A stretch of 64,000 nucleotides of DNA from Cardiobacterium valvarum. Its GTDB lineage: Bacteria; Pseudomonadota; Gammaproteobacteria; Cardiobacteriales; Cardiobacteriaceae. The DNA lies in assembly GCF_900460955.1 (NCBI RefSeq), contig NZ_UFUW01000001.1, forward strand, positions 1,920,738 to 1,984,737. Direction: 5' to 3'. Shown in pieces: positions 14,999 to 23,619 of this stretch. The notes beneath the pieces were generated by a model. That model saw nothing but the letters and a program-made list of their open reading frames with translations, had not been told where the DNA came from and searched no databases. Numbering within the stretch: the first letter of the stretch is position 1; each line of letters opens with the position of its first letter. The position numbers and the translations under genes are program-made.

Positions 14999-15396
14999 AG
15001 CTGTTTCTTCTCGTTACGGACGGATAACGGTACGCATCACATTGCAGAGCGTCAAGCCGCGCATGGTCCCGCCTGACGGGTGGCAAGCGGCGAGATGAGG
15101 GCAGGCGGCGGTAGAAACGGCGATATTCACCGCAGCAAGCGGGAAGAGGTTGTCGATCGAGCGGGAAACAATGGCGACATTCACCACAAAGAAGCGGGAA
15201 AGCGTGGTGCGTGAATATTTTATTCCGGCACGCTATTTTTTATGTTCTTTGCGAAAACTTGAGCGACTTTTGCCGATAAAGCGAAAAAATACCGTTAACA
15301 GCAGATCTCTCATGGTGAAAAAAGGAAACGGACAGATGAGGCCGGGAAACGGGAATACGCACGAGAATACGCGGCCGGTGCCACCGCGCGGGAGAA
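14999..15396. other. Gene-free gap upstream of ilvI
   Basis: About 400 bp without a convincing gene. It should hold the ilvI promoter (minus strand) and any leader. The 15225-15300 part is AT-rich on a GC-rich background and could carry that promoter, but no pair of boxes is clear. Around 15050-15095 there are CCGCCTGACGGG and GCAAGCGGCG elements related to the 25-bp repeat family. No leader peptide rich in Ile, Val or Leu codons was recognised. Confidence 0.5.
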
Positions 15397-15425
15397 TTGC
15401 CGAAGGATAAGGCTTCCGCTACAAT
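15397..15425 (+). promoter_or_regulatory. Candidate promoter of tRNA-Arg
   Basis: TTGCCG, a 17-bp spacer and TACAAT, followed by a GC-rich discriminator and the tRNA 12 bp after the -10 box. Position and boxes fit a sigma70 tRNA promoter. Confidence 0.65.
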
Positions 15426-15436
15426 GCGCCACCTTC

Positions 15437-15512
15437 CCGCCCGTAGCTTAGTGGATAGAGCGTTGCCCTCCGGAGGCAAAGGTCAGGGGTTCGAATCCCT
15501 TCGGGCGGGCCA
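15437..15512 (+). tRNA. tRNA-Arg (anticodon CCG)
   Basis: A 76-nt tRNA. Acceptor stem CCGCCCG pairs with CGGGCGG, discriminator G, CCA encoded at 15510-15512. The anticodon stem TTGCC/GGCAA encloses CTCCGGA, anticodon CCG. The T loop GTTCGAATC is intact. Confidence 0.96.
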
Positions 15513-15538
15513 GTTTTTCATTGTTTTTCCTTTTCCTT

Positions 15539-15564
15539 GCGCCAACATCGTTGGCGCTATTTTT
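15539..15564 (+). terminator. Rho-independent terminator after tRNA-Arg
   Basis: Perfect 8-bp stem GCGCCAAC/GTTGGCGC with loop ATC, followed by TATTTTT. It sits 27 bp after the tRNA 3' end. Confidence 0.85.
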
Positions 15565-15713
15565 ATGCCCGTCTCCGGACCGACAACACCCCGCAGCCAC
15601 GCCGCTTGGCGCCCCCCCCTTCTGTTACCGCGCGGTGCCTCCCGCAAGCAGAAAAAAGGGGGGCGCGCAACTGCCTGAATTTACCGATTTTTATCGTGTG
15701 CAAAGGGGGAATA

Positions 15714-16373
15714 TCAGGCGAGCAGGATGTGTTGCAGGGTAGCGACACTGTCGGCGAGATAGTCGGGTTCGGCGGCGCGCAGGGCGGCGGCGTCATGTGC
15801 GCCCCAGGTGACGGCACAGGTGCGGATGCCGGCTGCTTGCCCCATGCGGATGTCGCCTGTCGCGTCGCCGACGGTGATGACCGCTTCGGGTGCGCCGTGG
15901 TAGCCGAGGGCGGCAAGGGCAACGTGGACGCTGTCAGGATGCGGTTTGTAGTGCGTCACCTGGTCCGAGCCGATGCAGACGTCAATGTAGCCGTCGATGC
16001 CGAGCCGGGCGCTGTTATCACGCAGACGGGCGTTTCGCTTGCTGCTGACGATAGCGAGGGTTTTGTGCTGCGCTTTGAGGGTGGCGAGCAGGGCGGGGAT
16101 ACCGGGGAAGAGGCGGACGTGGTCGGCGGTATAGTCGCTGTAATAGCGGCGGAAATCGGCCAGCAACGCGGCGTAGGCCGCGTCACTCAGCGCTGCCGCG
16201 CCGAGGCTGCGGAAAGTGGTTTCAATGGGGATGCCCATGCTATGCACGATGGCAGCGGCATCCGGCACGGGCAGGTGCTGCGCGGCGAAGGCGGCCTGGG
16301 TGGCAAGGATGCTGCATTGGGCACTGTCGGCAAGGGTGCCGTCGAAGTCGAAGAGGATGATGCGGTAGGTCAT
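15714..16373 (-). CDS. HAD-superfamily hydrolase (phosphoglycolate phosphatase-like)
   Basis: A 219-aa cytoplasmic phosphatase of HAD subfamily IA. Motif I is FDFDGTLADS at residues 8-17, with helical cap domain after it, motif II around AIVSSK, and motif III/IV in HPDSVHVAL...ITVGDATGDIRMGQAAG. The start at 16373 is chosen because the HAD motif begins right after it; the frame stays open upstream through low-complexity sequence. Its substrate cannot be read from sequence; Gph-like and YjjG/PpaX-like members look alike. Confidence 0.85.
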   Translation of the reverse strand: MTYRIILFDFDGTLADSAQCSILATQAAFAAQHLPVPDAAAIVHSMGIPIETTFRSLGAAALSDAAYAALLADFRRYYSDYTADHVRLFPGIPALLATLKAQHKTLAIVSSKRNARLRDNSARLGIDGYIDVCIGSDQVTHYKPHPDSVHVALAALGYHGAPEAVITVGDATGDIRMGQAAGIRTCAVTWGAHDAAALRAAEPDYLADSVATLQHILLA

Positions 16374-16458
16374 GGGGTTTCGAGGGTTAGGTTGGCGATT
16401 TTGCCGACTTTGCGGCAAACGTGACCGCCAAGCGGGGTTATGACGCGGTTTTTGTTTT

Positions 16459-16480
16459 GAGACGTTGCAGGCAACGTCTC
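16459..16480. repeat. Palindromic repeat between the HAD gene and ssb
   Basis: Perfect 10-bp inverted repeat GAGACGTTGC / GCAACGTCTC with a 2-bp centre, flanked by TTTTG and ACAAAA-type sequence that extends the symmetry. A copy of the GCCGCTTGGC core follows at about 16500. It resembles a dispersed bacterial palindrome rather than a terminator. Confidence 0.6.
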
Positions 16481-16518
16481 TACAAAACCCGGCAATGACG
16501 CCGCTTGGCAGCCGCGTA

Positions 16519-16545
16519 GTAAAAAACCGCGCCGGGCGCGGTTTT
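16519..16545 (-). terminator. Rho-independent terminator of ssb
   Basis: Stem AAAACCGCGC / GCGCGGTTTT with a 3-nt loop, 10 bp after the ssb stop, followed by a T tract on the minus strand. Confidence 0.85.
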
Positions 16546-16554
16546 GTGGGTAAC

Positions 16555-17115
16555 TCAGAACGGGATGTCATCGTCGAAGGTGTCTTGATCAAGCGCCGGG
16601 CCGCCGAAGCTGCCGTTATCGCTTTGCGGGGGGACGGGTTTGTTCGGCATGGGGTTGCGCGCATTGCCGCCACTGTTGCCATAGTAGTCTTCGTCGCCGC
16701 CACGGTTGGGGTTGTAGCTGCCCTGGCTGCTGTTGCCGTAATCCTGTCCCTGGTGATTTCCCCCCCAGTCGCCGCCGCTGTTGCGGCTGTCAAGCATTTG
16801 CATCTGGTCGGCGATGATTTCGGTGGTGTAGCGGTTTTGCCCGCTCTGGTCAGTCCATTTGCGGGTTTGCAGTTTGCCTTCGATGTAGATTTTGCTGCCT
16901 TTTTTGCAGTACTGACCGATGATTTCTGCCAGTTTGCGGAAGGCGACGACGCGGTGCCATTCGGTTTTTTCGCGTTTTTCGCCGGTGTTGCGGTCGTTCC
17001 AGGTTTCCGAGGTCGCGATGGAGAGGTTTGCTACGGCTTCGCCGCTGGGCATGTAGCGCATATCCGGATCGTTGCCGAGGTTTCCGATGATGATGACTTT
17101 GTTGACGCCTGCCAT
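16555..17115 (-). CDS. ssb: Single-stranded DNA-binding protein
   Basis: Tetrameric SSB used in replication, recombination and repair. The 186-aa protein has the N-terminal OB fold (begins [14 protein letters not shown], with WTDQSG and [10 protein letters not shown] near its end), a Gly/Asn/Ser-rich linker (about 112-175) and the acidic C-terminal tip DDDIPF that docks partner proteins. Compare the phage mini-protein at 39053, which ends the same way. It is followed by a terminator and preceded by an MFS transporter gene. Confidence 0.98.
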   Translation of the reverse strand: MAGVNKVIIIGNLGNDPDMRYMPSGEAVANLSIATSETWNDRNTGEKREKTEWHRVVAFRKLAEIIGQYCKKGSKIYIEGKLQTRKWTDQSGQNRYTTEIIADQMQMLDSRNSGGDWGGNHQGQDYGNSSQGSYNPNRGGDEDYYGNSGGNARNPMPNKPVPPQSDNGSFGGPALDQDTFDDDIPF

Positions 17116-17143
17116 TTTTTTTCCTGTTTCAATAAGTTAAGAG

Positions 17144-18289
17144 TTAAGGGTTGCTGTGCGTTGCGGCGCGTAGTGTAGTCGTTTTGCCTATTTTCAGCAA
17201 AAGAAGCGCGGCGCAGGCGCAGACGGCAACGAGCGGCAGCAGGACGACCGCCGGCGGCAGGTCGTGCCACAGGCGCCCCGCCACCGCGCCGCCGCAGAAG
17301 CTGCCGAGGAATTGGGCACTGGAATAGAGGCCCATCGCCCGCCCGCGCGCATCGGGTGAGGCGATGTGCGCCACCCAGTGCGGCAGGCCGGTTTCGAGGC
17401 GGTAGAAGGCGATAAAGTAGATGCTAAGGGCAAAGAGCAGCCACCACGTGCCAAACGGCATGGCGAGCAGGCCGGTACCAACGGCGAGCAGCAGGTAGCT
17501 GATACCGAAGTTGAGCGGGTGTGGGGTTGCTTTGACGCGCATGAAGCAGAGGGCGACGAAGTTGGCGGGCAAATACAGCCACCAGTGGTTGGCTTTGCCG
17601 ATGCCTGCGTCCACCAGTAGCGGCGGCAGGACCAGGAAGGTAGCGGTGAAAACGCCGTGCAGGAAGAAGATGGCGGCGGCGGCCTGCATCAGTTGGCGTT
17701 TGTCGTAACGCCCTGTGGCAGCCGTTTGCGGTCGGGTAGCGACGGGCGGCAGACGCAGGCTGGCGACGAGGGCGAGGCCTGCAATCAGCGCGATCAGGTA
17801 AAAGAGTCCGGCGACGCCAATCCACGCGGCAACCAGCGGTCCGATAATCAGCGACAGCACGAAGGCCATGCCGATGCTGCCGCCGAGGATGGCCATTACT
17901 TTGCCGAGTTTTTCGCCGGGGGTGATGTCGGTCGCATAGGCCAGGGTAACGGCGGCAATCGCGCCCATGCCCTGCACCGCGCGGGCAGCAATCATCATGG
18001 TGATGGTCGTCGCCGTCGCCGCGAGCAGGCTGCCTGCGACGAACAAAAGCAATCCTGCGGCAATGACCGGCTTGCGCCCGAAACGGTCGGACAGCCAGCC
18101 GCAGGGCAGTTGCAGCAAGCCCTGACTGAGGCCGTAAATACCGAGCGCGACACCGACCAGCGTCTTGTTCGCGCCGGCAAGCTCGCTGGCGTAGAGGGAA
18201 AAGACGGGGAAGACCATAAACAGCCCCAACATCCGGGACACATAAATCCCCGTGAGAATCGCGATACCGCGCTGCCAGGAAGTTGCCAT
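17144..18289 (-). CDS. MFS transporter (YajR-like)
   Basis: A 381-aa major facilitator with about twelve membrane segments, the MFS motif A GWLSDRFGRKPV between helices 2 and 3, and motif B/C residues in AARAVQGMGAIA. It lacks the C-terminal cytoplasmic YAM domain seen in E. coli YajR. The start is set at 18289 because GTGAGG lies 6 bp upstream; the frame stays open further up. It precedes ssb, a pairing seen in other proteobacteria. The substrate is unknown. Confidence 0.88.
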   Translation of the reverse strand: MATSWQRGIAILTGIYVSRMLGLFMVFPVFSLYASELAGANKTLVGVALGIYGLSQGLLQLPCGWLSDRFGRKPVIAAGLLLFVAGSLLAATATTITMMIAARAVQGMGAIAAVTLAYATDITPGEKLGKVMAILGGSIGMAFVLSLIIGPLVAAWIGVAGLFYLIALIAGLALVASLRLPPVATRPQTAATGRYDKRQLMQAAAAIFFLHGVFTATFLVLPPLLVDAGIGKANHWWLYLPANFVALCFMRVKATPHPLNFGISYLLLAVGTGLLAMPFGTWWLLFALSIYFIAFYRLETGLPHWVAHIASPDARGRAMGLYSSAQFLGSFCGGAVAGRLWHDLPPAVVLLPLVAVCACAALLLLKIGKTTTLRAATHSNP

Positions 18290-18297
18290 CGTCATCC

Positions 18298-18678
18298 TCA
18301 CGCCAGCAACGTGCGCAGTATGGCGGTAAACGCCTTGCGCCCGGCCTCGCCCTGTAACCACGGCAGCAGCTCGCCATCGGCATAGCAGGCAAACGTCAAC
18401 ACATCGCCCTCGCCCTGCACCAGCAGGCGCACCTGCCCGGCATCATCGACAAACAGCGCCTCGGCGCAATCGCCGCCACCCGCAAGCGTATCCAGCATCG
18501 CCTGCATATCGCGCAGACAATCGTGGCACGCCGTATCCGCCGTAAAGCGGTACTCGCCGAAGCCGTACACCAGCAAAAACGACAATAAATCACCCTCGCG
18601 CGCGACCAGCGACAGCGCAAGAGGCCGGGAAAAATTCATAAAATGCTGCCCTACGGGCGAAGCGTCCACAAACGGCAT
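18298..18678 (-). CDS. Conserved hypothetical protein
   Basis: A 126-aa soluble protein without signal peptide or membrane segment. It is hydrophobic and acidic with two Cys in CHDCL (about 58-62) and a third in DCAEAL. The start at 18678 follows a G-rich site (GGGGG); a TTG start 12 bp upstream is also possible. It ends 8 bp before the MFS gene and is probably in the same operon. Family not recognised. Confidence 0.65.
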   Translation of the reverse strand: MPFVDASPVGQHFMNFSRPLALSLVAREGDLLSFLLVYGFGEYRFTADTACHDCLRDMQAMLDTLAGGGDCAEALFVDDAGQVRLLVQGEGDVLTFACYADGELLPWLQGEAGRKAFTAILRTLLA

Positions 18679-18731
18679 GGGAACCCCCAATCAGATACAA
18701 TAAAAGCCCCATTTTACAGAGGAAATACCGC

Positions 18732-18920
18732 ATGGACTGGAACAAAGTCGGATTGATCGTCATCGCCGTTGCCGTCCTTTACTACGCCTACCGCATGGTG
18801 AAAAGCGGCGGCTACCGCGCCCTGATGGAACGCTCGCGCAACGCGCCGCAGCACTGGGGCACCTTTGCCATCATCATCCTCTGCGTCATCGCCTTCGTTT
18901 ACCTGCTGATCCGCCTGTGA
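18732..18920 (+). CDS. Small inner-membrane protein, two transmembrane helices
   Basis: A 62-aa protein with helices at about residues 6-23 (VGLIVIAVAVLYYAY) and 44-61 (FAIIILCVIAFVYLLI), joined by a basic loop. A good ribosome binding site (AGAGGAA) precedes the ATG. Its stop overlaps the tatD start by 4 bp (GTGA), so translation is coupled. Function unknown. Confidence 0.75.
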   Translation: MDWNKVGLIVIAVAVLYYAYRMVKSGGYRALMERSRNAPQHWGTFAIIILCVIAFVYLLIRL

Positions 18921-19699
18921 AGCTTATCGACATCGGCTGCAACCTCACCAGCAAACGCCTCTTGCCGCATCTCGACCGCATCCTTGCCGAAGCGCAAGAG
19001 GCAGGCGTCATCGCGCAGATCATCACCGGCAGCGACGCCGCCAGCAATCAGACCGCGCTCGAACTCGCCAACCGCCATAGCGAACTCTACGCCACCGCCG
19101 GTTACCACCCGCACCACGCCGACGGCTGGCACGCCCCCGCGCACCGTCTGCTCCTGCAAACCCTCGCCCGCGAGCCACGCTGCGTTGCCGTCGGCGAAAT
19201 GGGGCTGGACTACCACCGCAACCTCGCGCGGCGCGACAACCAGCGCCGCTGCTTCACCGACCAGCTCGCCATCGCCAAAACCGTACAAAAACCCGTCTTC
19301 CTGCACGAACGCGCCGCCTACGCCGACTTCGCCGCCATCCTCGGCGACGCCCTGCCCGAACTCGCCGGCGCCGTCTGGCACTGCTTCACCGGCACACGCG
19401 CGCAAATGGAAGCGATGACAGAGCGTGGCCTCTACATCGGCATCACCGGCTGGATCTGCGACCCCGAACGCGGCGCCGAACTGCGCGACACCGTGCGCCA
19501 CATCCCCGCTGACCGCCTCATGCTCGAAACCGACGCGCCCTACCTCACCCCGAAAACCCTCAACCCCCTGCCGCGCGTCAACGAACCGCGCTACCTGCCG
19601 GCAGTCCTGCACGAAGTCGCGCGCTGCCGCGACGAAGACCCTGCCGCCCTTGCCGCGCAAACCCTGGCCAACACCCGCCGCTTCTTCGGAGTCTCCTGA
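18917..19699 (+). CDS. tatD: TatD family metal-dependent deoxyribonuclease
   Basis: A 260-aa TIM-barrel hydrolase of the TatD family, linked to 3'-5' exonuclease activity in DNA repair. It begins with GTG, reading DIGCNLTS where TatD proper has NLT instead of the HxH of YcfH/YjjV. Other motifs are AGYHPHHAD, the metal Glu in AVGEMGLDYHRN, HCFTG at about 155 and ETDAPYLTP near 203. The closest match by eye is E. coli TatD itself. It is coupled to genes on both sides (GTGA and TGATG overlaps). Confidence 0.93.
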   Translation: MKLIDIGCNLTSKRLLPHLDRILAEAQEAGVIAQIITGSDAASNQTALELANRHSELYATAGYHPHHADGWHAPAHRLLLQTLAREPRCVAVGEMGLDYHRNLARRDNQRRCFTDQLAIAKTVQKPVFLHERAAYADFAAILGDALPELAGAVWHCFTGTRAQMEAMTERGLYIGITGWICDPERGAELRDTVRHIPADRLMLETDAPYLTPKTLNPLPRVNEPRYLPAVLHEVARCRDEDPAALAAQTLANTRRFFGVS

Positions 19700-19944
19700 T
19701 GCCCTTCACCCCAGAACAAGAAAAAAGCCTGCTTGCCGAAAAAGGCATCGGCAAAACCATCATCCAGCGCCTCGCGCAAATGGGGCTGGATGACATTCCC
19801 GCCCTCGCGGAAGCCGACGTGGAGGACATCCTCGCCCACGGCGCCTACCTCACCGGCAGCACCTGCTGGCGAAACAGCCCGCAAGCCCGCGCTGCCATCA
19901 TGACTGCCGTCGCTTGGGCGCAGCGGCAAAAAGCGCGCGGTTGA
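19699..19944 (+). CDS. Small helix-hairpin-helix protein
   Basis: An 81-aa protein whose sequence (KGIGKTIIQRLAQMGLDDIPALAEADVEDI, taken in parts) has the G-I-G and helical pattern of a helix-hairpin-helix DNA-binding module like the short pathogenicity-locus/Cdd1-type proteins. Its ATG overlaps the tatD stop (TGATG). Placed between tatD and nth, a DNA-repair related role is plausible but inferred only from context. Confidence 0.6.
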   Translation: MPFTPEQEKSLLAEKGIGKTIIQRLAQMGLDDIPALAEADVEDILAHGAYLTGSTCWRNSPQARAAIMTAVAWAQRQKARG

Positions 19945-19977
19945 CCCGCCTGACGCCATACCACTCACGAGCACACC

Positions 19978-20610
19978 ATGACCCCCGCTGCTATCGCCGA
20001 ATGCTTCCGCCGCTTCAAAGCAGAAAACCCGCAGCCGACCACCGAACTCGAATACAGCAGCACCTTTGAACTGCTCATCGCCGTCATCCTCTCGGCACAA
20101 GCGACCGACAAAGGCGTGAACAAAGCCACGCGCCGCCTCTTCCCCGCCGCCAATACCCCCGCCACCATCCTTGCCCTCGGCGAAGACGGCTTGAAGGAAT
20201 ACATCAAAACCATCGGCCTCTACAACAGCAAAGCGGCGAACATCCTCAAAACCTGCCAAATCCTCATCGACGACTACCACGGCGAAGTCCCCGCCGACCG
20301 CGCCGCACTGGAAAAACTGCCCGGCGTCGGGCGCAAAACCGCCAACGTCATCCTCAATACCGCTTACCGCCAACCCGTGATGGCGGTGGATACCCACATC
20401 TTCCGCGTCGCCAACCGCACCGGCATCGCGCCGGGCAAAAACGTGCGCGCCGTCGAAGACAGCCTGATGCAGCGCGTTCCGCCCGAATACCTGCTGGACG
20501 CGCACCACTGGCTCATCCTGCATGGGCGCTACACCTGCATCGCGCGCAAACCGCGCTGCACCGCCTGCCTGATTTCCGACCTCTGCGACAACCCGCAGTT
20601 GGACGACTGA
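19978..20610 (+). CDS. nth: Endonuclease III (DNA glycosylase/AP lyase)
   Basis: Base-excision repair enzyme removing oxidised pyrimidines. The 210-aa protein has the helix-hairpin-helix LPGVGRKTA (about 114-122) containing the catalytic Lys, the catalytic Asp in VDTHIFRVANR (about 138), and the four-Cys iron-sulfur loop near the C-terminus (C-x6-C-x2-C-x5-C, in CIARKPRCTACLISDLC). An ATG overlapping its stop opens the disrupted frame described next. Confidence 0.97.
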   Translation: MTPAAIAECFRRFKAENPQPTTELEYSSTFELLIAVILSAQATDKGVNKATRRLFPAANTPATILALGEDGLKEYIKTIGLYNSKAANILKTCQILIDDYHGEVPADRAALEKLPGVGRKTANVILNTAYRQPVMAVDTHIFRVANRTGIAPGKNVRAVEDSLMQRVPPEYLLDAHHWLILHGRYTCIARKPRCTACLISDLCDNPQLDD

Positions 20611-20900
20611 TGCAAACCACCCTCAAACCGCTCTTTGACCAACTTATCCTGACCAACAACCGCTCCGCCGCTTCTGTGGTAGAGGGCTCGACTCCCGCCG
20701 CTACGGGCCGTGTGAATGCCATAACGTTCAGAACAGCCAATGGGGTACAACAGTGCCAATGTAGCCGGATCTCAAGAACTTCGTGTGGATGTCCGTATGA
20801 ATGTTCTTGGCAATATGTCGGGATATATGCGGACGCTAATCATGGAATAGATACATCTTTGTCACTTTTAGCATTCCGTCCTATACTGACAATTACCTGA
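20610..20900 (+). pseudogene. Remnant open frame coupled to nth at the left edge of the island
   Basis: An ATG overlapping the nth stop (TGATG) opens a 96-codon frame. Its first ~18 residues (MQTTLKPLFDQLIL...) have host-like codon use, then GC drops and the sequence becomes Cys/Ser-rich and unlike a natural protein. This looks like the 5' end of a host gene cut by the insertion of the 20.7-25.6 kb island. The second half also holds, in another frame, a short remnant ending at about 20850 (reading ...VRMNVLGNMSGYMRTLIME). No function can be given. Confidence 0.45.
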
Positions 20901-20946
20901 TAATTCGGGTGATTGCTAAATACACATAGGAATGGAGGAAAATAAA

Positions 20947-22497
20947 ATGGCAACGATTAACGCCAATACGCAACTGCAAACGGGAGATACCGTCGATAGT
21001 CTGACTGGATTACAAGATTGCACCAGCGGGCGCTCTATCAATATTCGCCTGGATGGCAAAGCTGTGCCACCAGAGGGTTGGGCGGCACCTTGCCAGCCGC
21101 AGACCATACCAGCGGGGCGCTGCACAATAGTTTCCCTAGAATATAGTGAATACGACGGTTATTCCGGCAAGCCATATCTGCATAGGATTATATTCACAAA
21201 GCAAATTTTTACGGATGATGCGACACGGATCCGTGTACTTAAATCTATTATTCCCAATAAACACAGCGATAAAATGAATGACTGGCCGCACGAGGCTATT
21301 GAATCTTGGTTTAGCGGTACCAAGTCCTTCCGCAGCTGGTTTCCCAATCGCAGTGGATACTATCTTTATACGTTAGGCCAATCCAGCAAGCATTTCCCTA
21401 CTCCTTTTACAGCATCCTGGCCGCAATACATCGCCTCCGAGCTGATTTACGACGCCGCTAGTGGCCTGTTCAAACCCGCTTGCGCCGAGCATGATCCCCA
21501 CATACCGGAGCATCTGCAACGCGAGCGCAGTTGCCTGACCTTGTGTGATAACGAAGGCAACCGCGTCGTCATCCGCAAAATAGGCGGTGGCATCCAGGTG
21601 TGGCAGGAAAAATACCAACAACTGGCGCGGATCAATGCACAAACGCGGCAGGTAGAAATCATCAAGCAACCCGCCGAGGGGCCGGAAAAACTGATACTGA
21701 CCCATGAAACGCGGGCAAAAGCACCGGCCGACCGGCAACGCACCACCATCGGCGTGGGCGAAGGCATAGACGTCATGGCCAATGAAGCGGTTGAATGGGA
21801 GCTTCAGGGCGTTGCGCGGTGGGTGGACGAACAAAAATCGCCAAAGAAACTGATTTTCTTTGCCGGTGACCAGCCCGGCACCATCCGCGTCATCGCCAGA
21901 ACCGAATGCGAAGAAAAGGCCATCACCTTTACCGTGATTGCCCCCACGCACGTGATCTTCGTTAAACGCACTCTGCTACATGTTCATAAGATACTGGACG
22001 CCGGCTTTATTGCGGATGTGTATTTGCAGCCTGCACAGGTAAATTTCGGCAATTTAGAAACTAGTGAAGTGCAAAGTTACGGTTATGGCGGTACTGGTCT
22101 TTGGGTCGATTACAATGGAAAACCGCATGGGGATGCGGAAAAGTATAAAAATGGACAAAGCGAATGGGCTGATGGAAGCCTTAAAAACTTTGATCGTAGA
22201 TACGGCACAAGAATATCAGGAGACCAAGTATATGGAAAACGTGAGGAATATTGCCCCGACAGCATCCCGCACAGTGAAATCCATTATGATATTCCCTATA
22301 AGTGGCGCCTAAGAGGTAATGCCGTAGAGCACTTCCTGCCCACTGTGCATCAAGCCATTATTATTGAGAGTAACGGCAACGTAACCACGCAAAAAGGTAA
22401 CGAATCTGTCACCTTTCATTATTTGGCTCCAACCATTAACGGAGAACTTCATAAAAAACTACCTGTACCTAAGGAAATCTGCCCTAAGCCAAAATAG
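20947..22497 (+). CDS. Large island protein with an Ig-like segment; candidate effector, family unknown
   Basis: A 516-aa protein with no signal peptide or membrane segment. The start at 20947 follows GGAGG 8 bp upstream. A middle segment (about 262-325) with TIGVGEGIDV, VEWELQG and GTIRVIA looks like the Ig-like modules of secreted injection-system cargo proteins (pattern resemblance only). The last ~170 residues are rich in Tyr, Gly and Trp (VQSYGYGGTGLWVDY) and could be an active domain. It is AT-richer than its neighbours and precedes a tandem set of secreted proteins, an arrangement like toxin followed by immunity genes. No VgrG, Hcp or PAAR gene is in the window. Its function is not established. 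Confidence 0.7.
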   Translation: MATINANTQLQTGDTVDSLTGLQDCTSGRSINIRLDGKAVPPEGWAAPCQPQTIPAGRCTIVSLEYSEYDGYSGKPYLHRIIFTKQIFTDDATRIRVLKSIIPNKHSDKMNDWPHEAIESWFSGTKSFRSWFPNRSGYYLYTLGQSSKHFPTPFTASWPQYIASELIYDAASGLFKPACAEHDPHIPEHLQRERSCLTLCDNEGNRVVIRKIGGGIQVWQEKYQQLARINAQTRQVEIIKQPAEGPEKLILTHETRAKAPADRQRTTIGVGEGIDVMANEAVEWELQGVARWVDEQKSPKKLIFFAGDQPGTIRVIARTECEEKAITFTVIAPTHVIFVKRTLLHVHKILDAGFIADVYLQPAQVNFGNLETSEVQSYGYGGTGLWVDYNGKPHGDAEKYKNGQSEWADGSLKNFDRRYGTRISGDQVYGKREEYCPDSIPHSEIHYDIPYKWRLRGNAVEHFLPTVHQAIIIESNGNVTTQKGNESVTFHYLAPTINGELHKKLPVPKEICPKPK

Positions 22498-22623
22498 CAT
22501 TAATCTCAAAGATGGACTCGCGTAAATCAGATTTTAATCAGCTATATAAATGCAAATAGCTAATTAAAAATCTATGCGTCAGAACAAATTTAATTCTTAA
22601 CAGTAAATAAACAGGAAACAGAA

Positions 22624-23619
22624 ATGAAACAGATCACGTTTCTGATTATGTCAATCTTTACATACTTACCTATCATAGCAACTGCTGGAGAAACAGCTGA
22701 GGAATATGCTGACACTGAAAAAATAACTGTAATAGATGGGGGTGTCAGTGTCTCTGGGACTCAGAGAATGGGATATGTATGCAAGGACACCCTGTATCCG
22801 GGTACCAATCGCGCCGTGCCGGAATGGCTCTTGATGCAGTTTGACCAAGCAGAACAGGACAATCCGGATTATCCGGAATCTACAATATTTCGTGAGGTAT
22901 GGGATACCTATAAAACGCCGCCACCTTATCATGAATCGATAAAACCCGGGCGGGAAGAAGAATGCGTAGAACGGGCAAGAATATTTATTGAGAATATTCA
23001 TAAAGCAGTAGCAGATAATATTCAGAATCTTGGTAACCCTGATTATGTCCCATTTCGTATCGCGGAGTATAGTCATGCTATTGAAAGTGGCGAAAGATTA
23101 TGGTGGGGTGGAAATAAACTGGCACGCCGCAATGCGGTAGAATTTACTCGTCGTGTCTATTACGAGGTGCAATCAAAATTCCAGAACATGAACTACGCAT
23201 GCCGGGATTTCTGGTATCCCAATACGCATCTGCCTGTGCCCCTATGGCTGGAAATACAGTTGCTATGGGCGGAAAGAAATAATCCGTATTACAAAAACCC
23301 GTATCTTCCCGAAACTACCCTCTTCCGCCAGGTAGAAGAGAGATACGGCGGGATTCTTGCTCATGCCGATCCCATTATTCCGGGAGAAAAATACGTGAAA
23401 TATAAATGTATAGAGCGGGCAGATATATACGCAGGCGCGATTAGAGAAGCGGTGAGAGACAATATCCTTTATTATCCATTTGAAGGCGTAACAAGCATAA
23501 ATAGTAGTGGGCGTGGTGGGAGAGAGTTTCTTCCGTTTGATATTGACGCTTACAGCGCCCGCGTTAAAGCCCGCGAACAGTTGGATCAGTTAGACAGGGT
23601 GCTAGAAAAATATGACTAA
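22624..23619 (+). CDS. Secreted Cys-paired repeat protein, copy 1 of the tandem family
   Basis: A 331-aa protein with a signal peptide (MKQITFLIM...IATA-GE, cleavage at about 21/22), so periplasmic or secreted. The mature part is an internal duplication: repeat 1 starts at GYVCKDTLYPGT (Cys53) with a second Cys114 in EECVERA; repeat 2 starts at NYACRDFWYPNT (Cys193) with Cys262 in YKCIERA. Each repeat thus has Y-x-C-[KR]-D-x2-YP, VP-x-WL and C-[VI]-ERA, suggesting one disulfide per repeat. Family not recognised. It lies 126 bp after the large island protein and overlaps copy 2 by 8 bp. Confidence 0.75.
   Translation: MKQITFLIMSIFTYLPIIATAGETAEEYADTEKITVIDGGVSVSGTQRMGYVCKDTLYPGTNRAVPEWLLMQFDQAEQDNPDYPESTIFREVWDTYKTPPPYHESIKPGREEECVERARIFIENIHKAVADNIQNLGNPDYVPFRIAEYSHAIESGERLWWGGNKLARRNAVEFTRRVYYEVQSKFQNMNYACRDFWYPNTHLPVPLWLEIQLLWAERNNPYYKNPYLPETTLFRQVEERYGGILAHADPIIPGEKYVKYKCIERADIYAGAIREAVRDNILYYPFEGVTSINSSGRGGREFLPFDIDAYSARVKAREQLDQLDRVLEKYD

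Noticed and set aside
13226..15076. 616-codon plus-strand frame opposite ilvI
   Set aside because: It is the antisense shadow of ilvI in GC-rich DNA; the minus-strand frame has full acetolactate synthase motifs.
20760..20850. Small gene in the 20720-20850 remnant (frame ending MSGYMRTLIME)
   Set aside because: No ribosome binding site, and the frame is closed by a stop a few codons upstream; best seen as a gene fragment.
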